Shown: positions 44,175 through 53,537 of the stretch, piece by piece
Layout: every line of letters begins with the position of its first letter
How positions within the stretch are numbered: the first letter of the stretch is position 1
Source of the DNA: Hasllibacter halocynthiae
GTDB taxonomy: Bacteria > Pseudomonadota > Alphaproteobacteria > Rhodobacterales > Rhodobacteraceae
Direction of reading: 5' to 3'
Assembly (NCBI RefSeq): GCF_003003095.1
Contig: NZ_PVTT01000002.1
Coordinates: 968,501-1,032,500, forward strand
Length of the DNA stretch: 64,000 nt
The notes under the pieces: generated by a model
Databases searched by the model: none
Told to the model about the DNA's origin: nothing
What the model saw: only the letters and a program-made list of their open reading frames with translations
Made by a program: the position numbers and the translations under genes

Positions 44175-45617
44175 ATGCGCCGCCTCATCGCCGCCCTCGC
44201 GCTGGCTCTGCCCATGCCTGCGCTGGCGGACGAAGCCGTCACGAGCTTCGCCCTCGACAACGGTCTCGAAGTCGTCGTGATCGAGGACCACCGAGCGCCT
44301 GCGGCCGTCCACATGCTGTGGTACCGCGCGGGCTCGGCCGACGAGCCGCCGGGCCGCTCGGGAATCGCGCACTATCTCGAGCACCTCCTCTTCAAGGCCA
44401 CGGACGAGCTGGAGGCGGGCGAGTTCTCGGACACGGTCGCCGCCTTGGGGGGGACGGACAACGCATTCACCTCCTATGACTATACCGCCTATTTCCAGCG
44501 CGTCGCCGCCGAGCACCTCGGCCTGATGATGGAGATGGAGGCTGACCGGATGACCGACCTCGCGCTCGACGCCGAGGACATCCTGACCGAGCGTGACGTT
44601 GTCATTGAGGAGCGGCGGCAGAGAACGGACAACGACCCCGGCGCCCTCTTCAGCGAGCAGAGGCGTGCGGCGCAGTACCTGAACCACCCTTACGGGGTTC
44701 CGGTGATCGGCTGGGCGCAGGAGGCCGACGCGCTGACGCTGGACGACGCGCTGGAATTCTACGGCGCCCATTACGCGCCGAACAACGCGGTCCTCGTGGT
44801 GGCGGGCGACGTGTTCCCCGGCGAAGTGCGCGACCTGGCCGAAGAACATTACGGCCCCATCCCCGCAGACCCGGCCATCGCGCCGCGCGAGCGTCCGCAG
44901 GAGCCGCCGCAGCTTGCCGAGCGGCGGATCGCCTTCGAGGACCCTCGCGTCGGCCAGCCTTACGTGGTTCGCACCTATCTCGCGCCCGAGCGGGATGCCG
45001 GGGACCAGCGCGAGGCGGCCGCCCTCACCCTGGCGGCGGCGCTTCTGGGCGGCTCGGCGCAGACGGCCGTGCTGCCTCAGAAGCTCCAGTTCGAGAACGA
45101 GGACGCCCTCTATGCGACGGCCTTCTATGACGGGCTCTCCTATGACGACACGCTCTTCGGGGTGCTGGTCGTGCCCGCGCCCGGCGTGACCCTGGAGGAG
45201 GGGGAGGAAGCGCTGGACCGCGCGCTCGCCGAGTTCCTGGAGGAGGGCGTTGACGAGGATCAGCTCGAGCGGGTGAAGTTCCAGTTCGAGGCCGCGCGCA
45301 TCTACGCCCAGGACGATCCGGGAAGCCGCGCGCGTACCTACGGCGCGGCTCTGACATCGGGGTTGACGGTGCGCGACGTCCAGGACTGGCCCGGGATCAT
45401 CCAGTCCATCACCCCTGAGGAGATCGAGGACGCCCTCGCCCGCGTGCTCGACCGCGACCGTGCGGTGACGGGCTACCTGACTACGACAGAGCCCGCCGCC
45501 TTCGAACCCGTTCCGGCGTCCGCCGCCGATCCCGCGGCCGGGGCGCCGCCCCCGCCACCTGCGGGACTGCCAGCCGAGCCGGCCGGCGACGCCGCTACCG
45601 TCCTGGAGGATTCGTGA
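44175..45617 (+). CDS. M16-family metallopeptidase, catalytic
   Basis: A 480-residue periplasmic protein: signal peptide 1-18, then an M16 domain with the inverted zinc motif HYLEH (His66, Glu69, His70) and a downstream EERRQR providing the third ligand near residue 145. A second half and a Pro/Ala-rich tail follow. It pairs with the next, catalytically inactive M16 gene (ATGA overlap), as in other processing-peptidase-like pairs. Substrate unknown. Confidence 0.92.
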   Translation: MRRLIAALALALPMPALADEAVTSFALDNGLEVVVIEDHRAPAAVHMLWYRAGSADEPPGRSGIAHYLEHLLFKATDELEAGEFSDTVAALGGTDNAFTSYDYTAYFQRVAAEHLGLMMEMEADRMTDLALDAEDILTERDVVIEERRQRTDNDPGALFSEQRRAAQYLNHPYGVPVIGWAQEADALTLDDALEFYGAHYAPNNAVLVVAGDVFPGEVRDLAEEHYGPIPADPAIAPRERPQEPPQLAERRIAFEDPRVGQPYVVRTYLAPERDAGDQREAAALTLAAALLGGSAQTAVLPQKLQFENEDALYATAFYDGLSYDDTLFGVLVVPAPGVTLEEGEEALDRALAEFLEEGVDEDQLERVKFQFEAARIYAQDDPGSRARTYGAALTSGLTVRDVQDWPGIIQSITPEEIEDALARVLDRDRAVTGYLTTTEPAAFEPVPASAADPAAGAPPPPPAGLPAEPAGDAATVLEDS

Positions 45618-46930
45618 TGCTCCGCCCCCTGATCGCAGTGCTCGCGCTTCTCGCCGCACCCGCCTTCGCCGAGGTCGAAGTCGAGGAGGTCACGTCCCCC
45701 GGCGGGATCGAGGCTTGGCTGATCGAGGATCACACGCTTCCTTTCCTCGCCCTCGAGATCCGCTTCGAGGGGGGCACCGCGCTCGACCCCGAGGGTCGGC
45801 GGGGCGCGGTGAACCTGATGACCGCCACGCTCGAGGAGGGAGCGGCGGACATGGACGCGACCGCGTTCGCCCAGGCCCGCGAGGCCCTAGCCGCGAGCTT
45901 CGAGTTCGACAGCTATTCCGACGCGGTCAGCGTGTCGGCCGCCATGCTGACCGAGAACCGCGAGGAGGCGGTTGAGATTCTGCGCGCGGCCCTCGTCGAG
46001 CCGCGCTTCGACCAGGGGGCCATCGACCGCGTGCGGGGGCAGGTCCTGTCTATCATCCGCTCGGACGAGACCGATCCCCAGGCGCTGGCGGCCCGCGCCT
46101 TCGCGGAGGCCGCCTTTCCTGGCCATCCCTACGGCAGCGCCGACGACGGCACCGCCGAGAGCGTCGCGGCCCTGACGCGCGAGGACATCGTGGAGGCCCA
46201 CCGTGCTGCCATCGCCCGCGACTGGGTCTACGTGGGCGCTGCCGGCGACATCACCGCGGAGGAGTTGGGCGCGCTGCTCGACGAGCTGCTGGGCGCCCTC
46301 CCGGAGACCGGCGCCCCCCGCCCCGATCGGGCCGAAATTGCCCTGGAGCCCGGCGTCGAGGTGATCGAGTTCGACATACCCCAGTCCATCATCCTCTTCG
46401 GGCACGAGGGGATCGCGCGCGATGACGACGATTACCTCGCCGCCTACGTGGTCGACACGGCCCTCGGGGGCTCGGGCCGCCAGTCGCGCCTGATGGAGGA
46501 GGTGCGCGAGCGGCGGGGCCTGACCTACGGTATCGGCACGGGCCTCTTCCCGCGCGAGTTGGGCGACCTCTACCAAGGCTCCCTGTCCACGGCGAACCCC
46601 AATGCGGGCGAGGTGATCGAAGTCGTCCGCGACGAGTTCGAGCGCATCGCGGAGGAGGGACTGACCGAGGACGAGCTGGCGGAGGTGAAGGAGTACCTGA
46701 CCGGCGCCTACCCGCTGCGCTTCGACGGCAACGGGGCGTTGGCCTCGATCGCGGTGGGGATGCAGATGGTAGGCCTAGGGCCCGATTACATCGCCGAGCG
46801 CAACGACCTCGTGGACGCGCTGACCTTGGAGGAGGTGAACCGCGTGGCATCCGAGTTGATCCGTCCGGAAGAGCTGTCCTTCGTGGTGGTCGGGCGCCCG
46901 GAGGGCATCGAGGGGGCCGTCGCCGACTAG
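45614..46930 (+). CDS. M16-family peptidase-like protein, non-catalytic partner
   Basis: A 438-residue secreted protein: signal peptide 1-18, then two M16 folds. At the place of the HxxEH motif it has GAVNLMTATLEEGA, so zinc binding is absent. The C-terminal half keeps the substrate-binding RLMEEVRERRGLTYGIGTGL segment. It probably forms a heterodimer with the active subunit just upstream. Confidence 0.9.
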   Translation: MMLRPLIAVLALLAAPAFAEVEVEEVTSPGGIEAWLIEDHTLPFLALEIRFEGGTALDPEGRRGAVNLMTATLEEGAADMDATAFAQAREALAASFEFDSYSDAVSVSAAMLTENREEAVEILRAALVEPRFDQGAIDRVRGQVLSIIRSDETDPQALAARAFAEAAFPGHPYGSADDGTAESVAALTREDIVEAHRAAIARDWVYVGAAGDITAEELGALLDELLGALPETGAPRPDRAEIALEPGVEVIEFDIPQSIILFGHEGIARDDDDYLAAYVVDTALGGSGRQSRLMEEVRERRGLTYGIGTGLFPRELGDLYQGSLSTANPNAGEVIEVVRDEFERIAEEGLTEDELAEVKEYLTGAYPLRFDGNGALASIAVGMQMVGLGPDYIAERNDLVDALTLEEVNRVASELIRPEELSFVVVGRPEGIEGAVAD

Positions 46931-46971
46931 GACTGTTCCGACTCGGGTCCGCGGGATGCTAGCGTGCGGGC

Positions 46972-48741
46972 ATGAACGCGCCCCTCCTCCCCCTCCCGCG
47001 CGAGATCCGGCAGCTCGACGCCGGGCAGGTCAACCGCATCGCCGCCGGCGAGGTGGTCGAGCGCCCGGCCTCGGCCGTGAAGGAGCTGGTCGAGAACGCC
47101 CTCGACGCCGGGGCGACCCGCGTGGAGGTCGAGTACGAGGACGGCGGCAAGGCGCTGATCCGGGTCTCGGACGACGGTTGCGGGATGGACGCAGCGGACC
47201 TGCCGCTCGCGCTCTCGCGGCACGCCACCTCGAAGCTGCCAGGGGGCGATCTCTTCGACATTCGGTCCTTCGGCTTCCGAGGCGAGGCGCTGCCTTCCCT
47301 CGGCGCGGTCGGACGGCTCGAGATCGCCTCCCGGCGCGAGGGGGGCGAGGGGGCGTCGATCCTCTGCGACGGGGGGCGGATCGAGGGGCCCCGCCCCGCG
47401 GGGACGCCGCCCGGCACCGTGGTCACGATCCGCGGTCTCTTTCGGGCTACGCCGGCGCGGCTGAAGTTCCTGCGCTCCCCCCGTGCGGAGGCGCAGGCCA
47501 TCGCGGACGCGATCCGGCGGCTCGCCCTGTCGGCCCCCGGGGTCGCCTTCGTCCTCACGGACCGCGCCACGGGACGCGAGGCGTTCCGCGCCCCGCCCGA
47601 GGACCTCTCCGCCCGCGCCGCGCGGGTCGTCGGCGCGGGTTTCCGCGAGGACGCCGCGACGGTGGAGGCCGAGCGCGAGGGCCTGCGGCTGACGGGTTTG
47701 ACGGGGCTGCCCACCTTCACGCGAGGCACGGCGGCACGGCAGTTCCTCTTCGTGAACGGGCGGCCCGTCGTGGACCGGCTGCTTTCGGGGGCCCTCAGGG
47801 CAGCCTATGGGGACGCGATGCCGCGCGGGCGGCACCCGGCCTGCGCCCTCTTCCTCTCCTGCGAGCCGCGCCTCGTCGATTGCAACGTGCACCCCGCCAA
47901 GTCCGAGGTGCGCTTTCGCGAGCCGGGCGTCGCACGGGGGCTGCTGGTCGGCGCCGTCCGGCACGCGCTCGCGCAGGCAGGGCATCGGTCGGATCGGGCG
48001 TTGTCGGCGGGCATCCTGGGACGAGCGGCGGCGCCCGCGCCCGGCGCCCCGGTCTACGAGATGGACCGTGCGGGACGGGACCGGGCGCAAGGCTTCGCCT
48101 TCGCCGAAGGTCCCGCCGCACGCATGGAGGAAAGCCCCGGCCGCATGCCGCCTTCGGAGGAGGCGACCGCGGGCCGTCTGGGGGCGGCAAAGGCACAGCT
48201 TCACGGCAACTGGATCGTGGCGCAGACCGAACGGGGCGTAGTCCTCGTGGACCAGCACGCCGCCCACGAGCGGCTGGTCTACGAGCGCTTGAAGCGCCAG
48301 CGGCGCGAGGGCGGCGTCCGGCGGCAGGCCCTGCTCATCCCCGAGGTGGTCGAACTGGCCGAGGCGGAGGCCGTCCTTGCCCACGCGGAGGCCCTTGCCG
48401 CGCTTGGCCTCGTGGTGGAGCCTTTCGGTCCGGGCGCGCTCGCGGTGCGCGAGGTGCCGGCCGAGCTGGGCGGGGCGGATCCCGGCGCGATCCTGCGGGA
48501 CGTCGCGGACGAGATCGCCGAGGGCATGCCGCCCGCCGCGCTCGAGGCGCGGCTCGATGCGTTGGCGGCGACCATCGCCTGCCACGGCTCGGTCCGCTCG
48601 GGACGCGGCCTGTCGGGGGCGGAGATGAACGCCCTCCTGCGCGCGATGGAGGCGGAGCCCGCGTCTGCCACCTGCAATCACGGGCGACCGACCTGGGTCG
48701 AGCTGCCCCTCGCGGATGTCGAGCGCCTCTTCGGGCGATAG
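46972..48741 (+). CDS. mutL: DNA mismatch repair protein MutL
   Basis: A 589-residue GHKL ATPase. N-terminal motifs are ELVENALDAGAT, DDGCGMD and SFGFRGEALPSL; the C-terminal dimerisation domain starts near 400. That domain contains DQHAAHERLVYE from Asp427, matching the DQHA(X)2E(X)4E metal site of nicking MutL proteins. This suits a bacterium without MutH. Downstream genes are small unknowns. Confidence 0.94.
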   Translation: MNAPLLPLPREIRQLDAGQVNRIAAGEVVERPASAVKELVENALDAGATRVEVEYEDGGKALIRVSDDGCGMDAADLPLALSRHATSKLPGGDLFDIRSFGFRGEALPSLGAVGRLEIASRREGGEGASILCDGGRIEGPRPAGTPPGTVVTIRGLFRATPARLKFLRSPRAEAQAIADAIRRLALSAPGVAFVLTDRATGREAFRAPPEDLSARAARVVGAGFREDAATVEAEREGLRLTGLTGLPTFTRGTAARQFLFVNGRPVVDRLLSGALRAAYGDAMPRGRHPACALFLSCEPRLVDCNVHPAKSEVRFREPGVARGLLVGAVRHALAQAGHRSDRALSAGILGRAAAPAPGAPVYEMDRAGRDRAQGFAFAEGPAARMEESPGRMPPSEEATAGRLGAAKAQLHGNWIVAQTERGVVLVDQHAAHERLVYERLKRQRREGGVRRQALLIPEVVELAEAEAVLAHAEALAALGLVVEPFGPGALAVREVPAELGGADPGAILRDVADEIAEGMPPAALEARLDALAATIACHGSVRSGRGLSGAEMNALLRAMEAEPASATCNHGRPTWVELPLADVERLFGR

Positions 48742-48812
48742 TCGTCCTGCCGGCATACCGGACCCGAACACGCCCTGGCCCGTTGGCTCCGTGCACACCA
48801 CGGGAGTAACCC

Positions 48813-49301
48813 ATGTCCAAGCACGAGACCTGGCTGAAGAAGACCCTCGCCGACATCCTGGGCGAGGATCGGGGCATCCCCGACTACATGATCGACCGCC
48901 TCCGCGCCTTCACGCCGGAGGACCTCGACGAGTTGCGCGTCAACGAGCGGGAAGCGGCCCTTTCCGCCTTCGCCCGCGTCGCGCGTCAGTCACGCGATGC
49001 CAGGGGCGGTGAGTTGGGCGAGGGGGCTGGCCGGCCCGCCTATGTCGACGGCGACATCGACTGGGGCCTCAGGGCTGCCAAGTCCGCCTTGGAGGAACAG
49101 CCGGCGGGCGAAATGTCCGAGAAGGCGCTCGAACTGCTGTCGGACTGCACCTGCCCCGCGGCGACGGGGCCGAACCCCGGCATCGACGGGGGCAGTGGCT
49201 ACGACGACGTCGAGCCCGCACTCGAGCGCGAATCGCGGGAGGACGACCCCGTTCCCTCGGAGCCGGCCACCGGCGCGGGCGAGCGGGACCCCCGCGCCTG
49301 A
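48813..49301 (+). CDS. hypothetical protein
   Basis: A 162-residue acidic protein, beginning MSKHETWLKKTLADILGEDR. No signal peptide or membrane span. Residues about 1-60 are predicted helical, and the C-terminal half is Gly/Glu/Pro-rich with a CTC pair (LLSDCTCPA). No family recognised. Start supported by the spacing after mutL and by a GGGAG motif upstream. Confidence 0.6.
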   Translation: MSKHETWLKKTLADILGEDRGIPDYMIDRLRAFTPEDLDELRVNEREAALSAFARVARQSRDARGGELGEGAGRPAYVDGDIDWGLRAAKSALEEQPAGEMSEKALELLSDCTCPAATGPNPGIDGGSGYDDVEPALERESREDDPVPSEPATGAGERDPRA

Positions 49302-49337
49302 GGTGGCAGGTGCCGCGGGTGGGGCTCCGGGAGGGGA

Positions 49338-49553
49338 ATGGTGCGAGGCTGGATATCATCGCTCCTGAGCACGGCGGGCCTTCTCCTCGTGGGCGGGTTG
49401 ATCCTAGTCCTCGCGGCGGGCCTCGGCGGGGTGCGCGAGACCGTCCCCCAGCCCGGCGGCACCGCCGTGATCGTCACCCAGTGGGGCCACGTCCTTCTGA
49501 TCGCTGCCCTCGCGGTGGCCTGCTTCGTCGGCGCGTGGGCCGTGCGCCGCTGA
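49338..49553 (+). CDS. small two-span membrane protein
   Basis: A 71-residue protein with two hydrophobic spans (about residues 10-30 and 50-67) joined by a short loop containing PQPGGTA. No known family. A GGGAGGGG lies immediately before the ATG, rather close; a GTG one codon later is equally possible. It sits between an unknown gene and the caspase-fold gene. Confidence 0.55.
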   Translation: MVRGWISSLLSTAGLLLVGGLILVLAAGLGGVRETVPQPGGTAVIVTQWGHVLLIAALAVACFVGAWAVRR

Positions 49554-49622
49554 AGCGGGCCTGTGACGCCGGCGCCGAACGGGCTAGGATCGACGCGCAA
49601 GACCACCGCCGGAGACCAGCCG

Positions 49623-51377
49623 ATGATCCGCCTCGCCCTCGTCCTTCTAGCGCTGGTGATGGCGCAGCACGCCGCCGCGCAGGATCGCGCCGCGGTCCTC
49701 CTGATCGGGGCGGAGGAACGGGACGCCGACTTCGGCGACATCGCTTTCGAGGTGCTGCGCCTGCAGCGCGTGCTGGAGGCGCGGGGCATGGCCGTCACCG
49801 CCCTGGTGAACCCCGCCAAGCCCGAGCTGGAGCGGGCTGCCTTGCGCTTTGCCGAAGCCGCCGGCCGTGCCGATCGCGCCAGCGTCGTCGCGCTGGGACG
49901 CTTCGTCACGACCGGGCCGGATCGATGGCTGCTGCCGACGGCGGCCGGCGTTCCCACCTCTCTGGGCGAGGCGCAGGAGACGGGGCTGGCGATGGCCCCC
50001 CTCCGGGCGGCCGTTCTCGCCGGGGCCGAGCCGGGGATGCTGATTCTTGGCCATGAGGAGGGTACCGGCCGCCCGGGATCGCTCCTCTCCTACGGCACGG
50101 GCACGCTGCCCGCCGGGGCCGAGGTTCCGACCGCTCTCCTTTCCGCGGACGAGGTCGGCGGCGTGATCCTCCGCGCGTTGCGCGGGGACGGAACCCTCGG
50201 GGCGCAGGATGTCCGCGCTGCCGGGGGTCGTGCGTCCGGCCTGCCGCCCGAAGGCATCGCCTTGGCCGGATCGACCGTTCCGAACGCCGCCGCGCGCGAA
50301 GCCGACGCTTGGACGCGGGCGTCGGCCGCCGGAACGGAGGCGGCCTACCTCACCTTCCTGCGCGATCATCCTTCGGGCCGCTTCGCCGCCGAAGCACGTG
50401 CGCGTCTCGCCGCGCTCCGCGCCGATCCGACCTCGCGCGCTGAGGCGGCGGAGACGGCGCTGGCGCTGGACCCGGGGGCCCGGCGCGAGGTTCAGTCGGA
50501 CCTCGTCGTACTGGGCTTCGATACCCGCGGCATCGACGGCGTCTTCGGGCCGGGCACCCGCGCCGCGATCCGCGCCTGGCAACGCGGGCGCGGGCTGGAG
50601 CGGACGGGTTTCCTCGACGCGCCGCAGCTTCTGGCCCTGGGCCGTGCCGCGGATGCCGAGCGCGCGCGCCGCGCCTCCGAAGACGCCCGGCTCTGGGCGG
50701 ACACTCCGGCCACGGAGGCCGGCTACCGCGCCTATCTCGCTCGTTTCCCGGAGGGCCGTTTCGCGGCCGAGGCCCGCGAGGCGCTGGAGCGGCTGGAGCG
50801 TGCCGCCGGGGAGGGGGCCTTCTTCGACGAGATGACCGCCCTTGGCACGATCGATGCCCTGATGCGGTTCCTCGAGCGCTACCCCGAAGGCGAGCTGGCC
50901 CGCCGGGCCGAACGCAGCCTTCGCGCGCTCGAGGCAGCGGAGGGGGTGAGCCGGGCCGAAGGCCTCGCCTGGCGCCGGGCAGCCCGTGCGGACACGGTGG
51001 CCGCCTACGGCGCCTATCTCGCGCGCTTCGGCGAAGAGGGGTTCTTCGCGGCCGATGCGCGAGCCGCCATCGCCCGCCTCGGCGGCCGGGACGACGGACC
51101 CGTGATCCAGCCTCCCCCTTTGGCGCCGCAGCTCCCCGATCCGGCGGAGGAGCGGGCGGCGGCGGGCGAGGAGGCGCTCGGCCTCGACGCGATCGCGCGC
51201 CGCCTCATCGAGCTGAGGCTCGCGCAGGAGGGCTTCGACCCCGGCTCTGTCGACGGCAGCTTCGACGGGGCCGCGCGGGCCGCCATCGCCGCATGGCAGC
51301 GGGCTCAGGGACGGACGGGAACGGGCTACGTCTCGCAAGGGGACCTGGCCGGAGCGATCCTGGACGCCCTGCGCTAG
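49623..51377 (+). CDS. caspase-fold-like protein with two peptidoglycan-binding domains
   Basis: A 584-residue secreted protein. A signal peptide covers 1-19. Residues about 20-200 resemble a caspase/metacaspase-like p20 fold (RAAVLLIGAEERDADFGDIA at the start), but no His-Gly or Asp-Ala-Cys catalytic pair is present, so it is probably inactive. Two PG_binding_1 domains follow (about 287-345, with GIDGVFGPGTRAAIRAWQ, and about 530-584, with GSVDGSFDGAARAAIAAWQ), with repeated FPEGRFAAEAREAL-type helices between. It would work at the cell wall; role unknown. Confidence 0.72.
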   Translation: MIRLALVLLALVMAQHAAAQDRAAVLLIGAEERDADFGDIAFEVLRLQRVLEARGMAVTALVNPAKPELERAALRFAEAAGRADRASVVALGRFVTTGPDRWLLPTAAGVPTSLGEAQETGLAMAPLRAAVLAGAEPGMLILGHEEGTGRPGSLLSYGTGTLPAGAEVPTALLSADEVGGVILRALRGDGTLGAQDVRAAGGRASGLPPEGIALAGSTVPNAAAREADAWTRASAAGTEAAYLTFLRDHPSGRFAAEARARLAALRADPTSRAEAAETALALDPGARREVQSDLVVLGFDTRGIDGVFGPGTRAAIRAWQRGRGLERTGFLDAPQLLALGRAADAERARRASEDARLWADTPATEAGYRAYLARFPEGRFAAEAREALERLERAAGEGAFFDEMTALGTIDALMRFLERYPEGELARRAERSLRALEAAEGVSRAEGLAWRRAARADTVAAYGAYLARFGEEGFFAADARAAIARLGGRDDGPVIQPPPLAPQLPDPAEERAAAGEEALGLDAIARRLIELRLAQEGFDPGSVDGSFDGAARAAIAAWQRAQGRTGTGYVSQGDLAGAILDALR

Positions 51378-51406
51378 CGGCAAGGCGGCCGCCGGCCGAA
51401 CGAAGA

Positions 51407-51434
51407 GGGGCACCATCCGTGAGAATGGTGCCCC
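51407..51434 (-). terminator. terminator after rpmJ
   Basis: Ten perfect pairs GGGGCACCAT/ATGGTGCCCC (51407-51416 with 51425-51434). On the minus strand, after rpmJ, it is followed by TCTTCGTT. It may also stop plus-strand transcription from the upstream gene. Confidence 0.65.
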
Positions 51435-51459
51435 CGAAGCCTTGCGGCGATGCGAAGCC

Positions 51460-51585
51460 TCAGCCCTGGCGGGCCTTGAAGCGACGCTGCGTCTTGTTGA
51501 TCACGTAGACCCGGCCCTTGCGGCGCACCACGCGGCAGTCGCGGTGCCGGTTCTTCAGCGATCGGAGCGAGTTGCGGACCTTCAT
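51460..51585 (-). CDS. rpmJ: 50S ribosomal protein L36
   Basis: A 41-residue basic protein: [20 protein letters not shown] at the start, then [21 protein letters not shown]. This is the L36 form with one Cys rather than the zinc-binding type (CxxC absent). Alone on the minus strand, with a good terminator. Confidence 0.95.
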   Translation of the reverse strand: MKVRNSLRSLKNRHRDCRVVRRKGRVYVINKTQRRFKARQG

Positions 51586-51671
51586 GGCCTCATCTCCTCA
51601 TGTCCGGCGCTGGGCGCGCCATCATCCCGAACCAAGGCGCCTCCGTGCAGGGAGGCGCGCGAAACCGTCGG

Positions 51672-51746
51672 TGGTGGGCGATACTGGGATCGAACCAGTG
51701 ACCCCTTCGATGTCAACGAAGTGCTCTACCGCTGAGCTAATCGCCC
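51672..51746 (-). tRNA. tRNA-Val (anticodon GAC)
   Basis: A 75-base cloverleaf with CCA encoded. Acceptor stem GGGCGAT/ATCGCCC, D arm TAGCTCAGCGGTAGAGC, anticodon stem CTTCG/CGAAG with loop TTGACAT giving anticodon GAC, and T arm CACTG-GTTCGAT-CCAGT. It reads GUC and GUU. Confidence 0.95.
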
Positions 51747-51921
51747 GATTTCCACCGTCTGCGGACTACCGCCCCAACCATGTATCCCTATCTGGGATCG
51801 CATCGCGAGGAAGGCCGACCGCGTCAGGTGGCCGCCTCTAGCGGGGAACGGTTCGGCTCGCAAGTGGGTTTGGAGCCGGGGCGCGGCGCGCTATCCTCCG
51901 CCCCCGAGGAGACGCGCGACC

Positions 51922-52773
51922 GTGGTCCAGCCCGCTTACGATCTGCAGATGCCGGCGCGCCGCGACACCGCGGCGGTCTTCGCCTCGCCGCACTCGGGCC
52001 GGAACTACCCGGCCGGCTTCCTGAGGGACAGCGTCCTGGACCGGCGGGCGATCCGCTCGTCCGAGGACGCGTTCGTGGACGAGCTCTGGGGAGACGCGAC
52101 CCGCCACGGCGCGCCGCTGCTCTGCGCACTGGCGCCGCGGGCCTACGTCGACTTCAACCGCGACGAGGGCGAGCTCGACCCCGTCCTTGTCACCGGGGTC
52201 GGGCGGATCGCGCACAACCCGCGCGTCGCCTCGGGCCTGGGGGTGATCCCGCGCGTGGTGGCGGGCGGGCGGGCGATCTATCGCGGCAAGATCGGGATGC
52301 GCGCTGCGAAGGGCCGGCTGGAGAATCATTGGCGACCTTATCACGCGACGTTGACAGGCCTTCTCGAGGAGGCGCACGAGGCCTTCGGCGAGGCGATCCT
52401 GATCGACTGCCATTCCATGCCGCACGAGGCGATCGAGGGCGTGCCGGGCGGCAAGCCGGAGGTCGTCCTCGGCGACCGCTTCGGCGCCAGCGCCGGCAGC
52501 GGGATCGTCGACCGGATCGAGGCGCGCTTCCAGGCCGAGGGGCTGCGCGTGGCCCGCAACGCGCCCTTCGCGGGCGCCTACATCGTGCAGCGCTACGGTC
52601 ATCCCGCGCGCGGACGGCACGCCCTCCAGATCGAGATAGACCGATCACTCTACATGGACGAGTCGCTCATCCAGCCGAACGGGCGCTTCCACCTGGTCCG
52701 GGCCATCCTCGCCCGCGTGGCGCGGGATATCTGCGACATCGGGCGCCGGCAGGTGTCGCTGGCCGCGCAATAG
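51922..52773 (+). CDS. N-formylglutamate amidohydrolase-family protein
   Basis: A 283-residue zinc-amidohydrolase-like protein with VFASPHSGRNYP, YVDFNRDEGELD and LIDCHSMPHEA, the conserved metal and substrate segments of the HutG-type family. Such enzymes release glutamate from N-formylglutamate in histidine breakdown. No hut genes are nearby. GTG at 51922 starts MVQPAYDLQMPARRDTAAVF. Confidence 0.87.
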   Translation: MVQPAYDLQMPARRDTAAVFASPHSGRNYPAGFLRDSVLDRRAIRSSEDAFVDELWGDATRHGAPLLCALAPRAYVDFNRDEGELDPVLVTGVGRIAHNPRVASGLGVIPRVVAGGRAIYRGKIGMRAAKGRLENHWRPYHATLTGLLEEAHEAFGEAILIDCHSMPHEAIEGVPGGKPEVVLGDRFGASAGSGIVDRIEARFQAEGLRVARNAPFAGAYIVQRYGHPARGRHALQIEIDRSLYMDESLIQPNGRFHLVRAILARVARDICDIGRRQVSLAAQ

Positions 52774-52787
52774 GCTATGGCGGCCAC

Positions 52788-53537
52788 GTGGCCGATCACC
52801 TTTCCCTGAACCGCGACTACTGGAACGCCGAGGCCGCAGCCTGGGCCGCGCGCGGCGCGCGTGAATGGGCGCGTGACCCCGTCTGGGGCATATGGGAAAG
52901 ACCCGAGGCCGAGGTCGGGATGCTGGAGGGCGCGGCGGGCGCCGAACTCGTCGAACTGGGCTGCGGCACCGGCTATGTCTCGGGTTGGGCGCTGCGGGCG
53001 GGCGCGGCGCGGGCGACGGCGGTGGACCAGTCGGCCGCCCAGCTCGCGACCGCGCGATGTCTGGCGGAACGGCACGCGGCGGACATCGCCTTCCTCGAGG
53101 CCAACGCCGAGGAGACGGGCCTGCCCGCCGGCGCCTTCGACCTCGCGATCAGCGAGTACGGCGCGTCCACCTGGTGCGACCCGGACCTCTGGTTGGCGGA
53201 GGCCGCGCGTCTTCTGCGTCCCGGGGGGCATCTGCGTTTCCTCTGCGCCCATCCGCTGACCGTCGCCGCAAGCCCGCCGGACGACGGCCCCGTCTCCGAA
53301 AGCCTCCACCGCCCTTGGCGAGGAATGCGAGCGACCCATTGGAAGGCGGACGGTTGCGTCGAGTTCGCGCTGAACCCCGCGGACTGGTTCGCCGCCATCC
53401 GGCGGGCTGGCTTCGCCGTCGAGGGGCTGCTCGAGCTCTACGCCCCCCGGGATGCGGCCGGGGCCGAGTTCGACTGTCCCGCCGAATGGGCGAAGCGTTG
53501 GCCCTGCGAGATCGTGTGGAAGGCGGCCCGCCGCTGA
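52788..53537 (+). CDS. class I SAM-dependent methyltransferase
   Basis: A 249-residue methyltransferase with the SAM motif ELGCGTGYVSG at about residues 48-58, ATAVDQSAAQLATARC (motif II) and AFDLAISEYGASTWCD (motif IV). Small-molecule type; substrate unknown. GTG at 52788 gives the compact start MADHLSLNRDYWNAEA. It may share a transcript with the amidohydrolase gene 14 bases upstream. Confidence 0.82.
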   Translation: MADHLSLNRDYWNAEAAAWAARGAREWARDPVWGIWERPEAEVGMLEGAAGAELVELGCGTGYVSGWALRAGAARATAVDQSAAQLATARCLAERHAADIAFLEANAEETGLPAGAFDLAISEYGASTWCDPDLWLAEAARLLRPGGHLRFLCAHPLTVAASPPDDGPVSESLHRPWRGMRATHWKADGCVEFALNPADWFAAIRRAGFAVEGLLELYAPRDAAGAEFDCPAEWAKRWPCEIVWKAARR

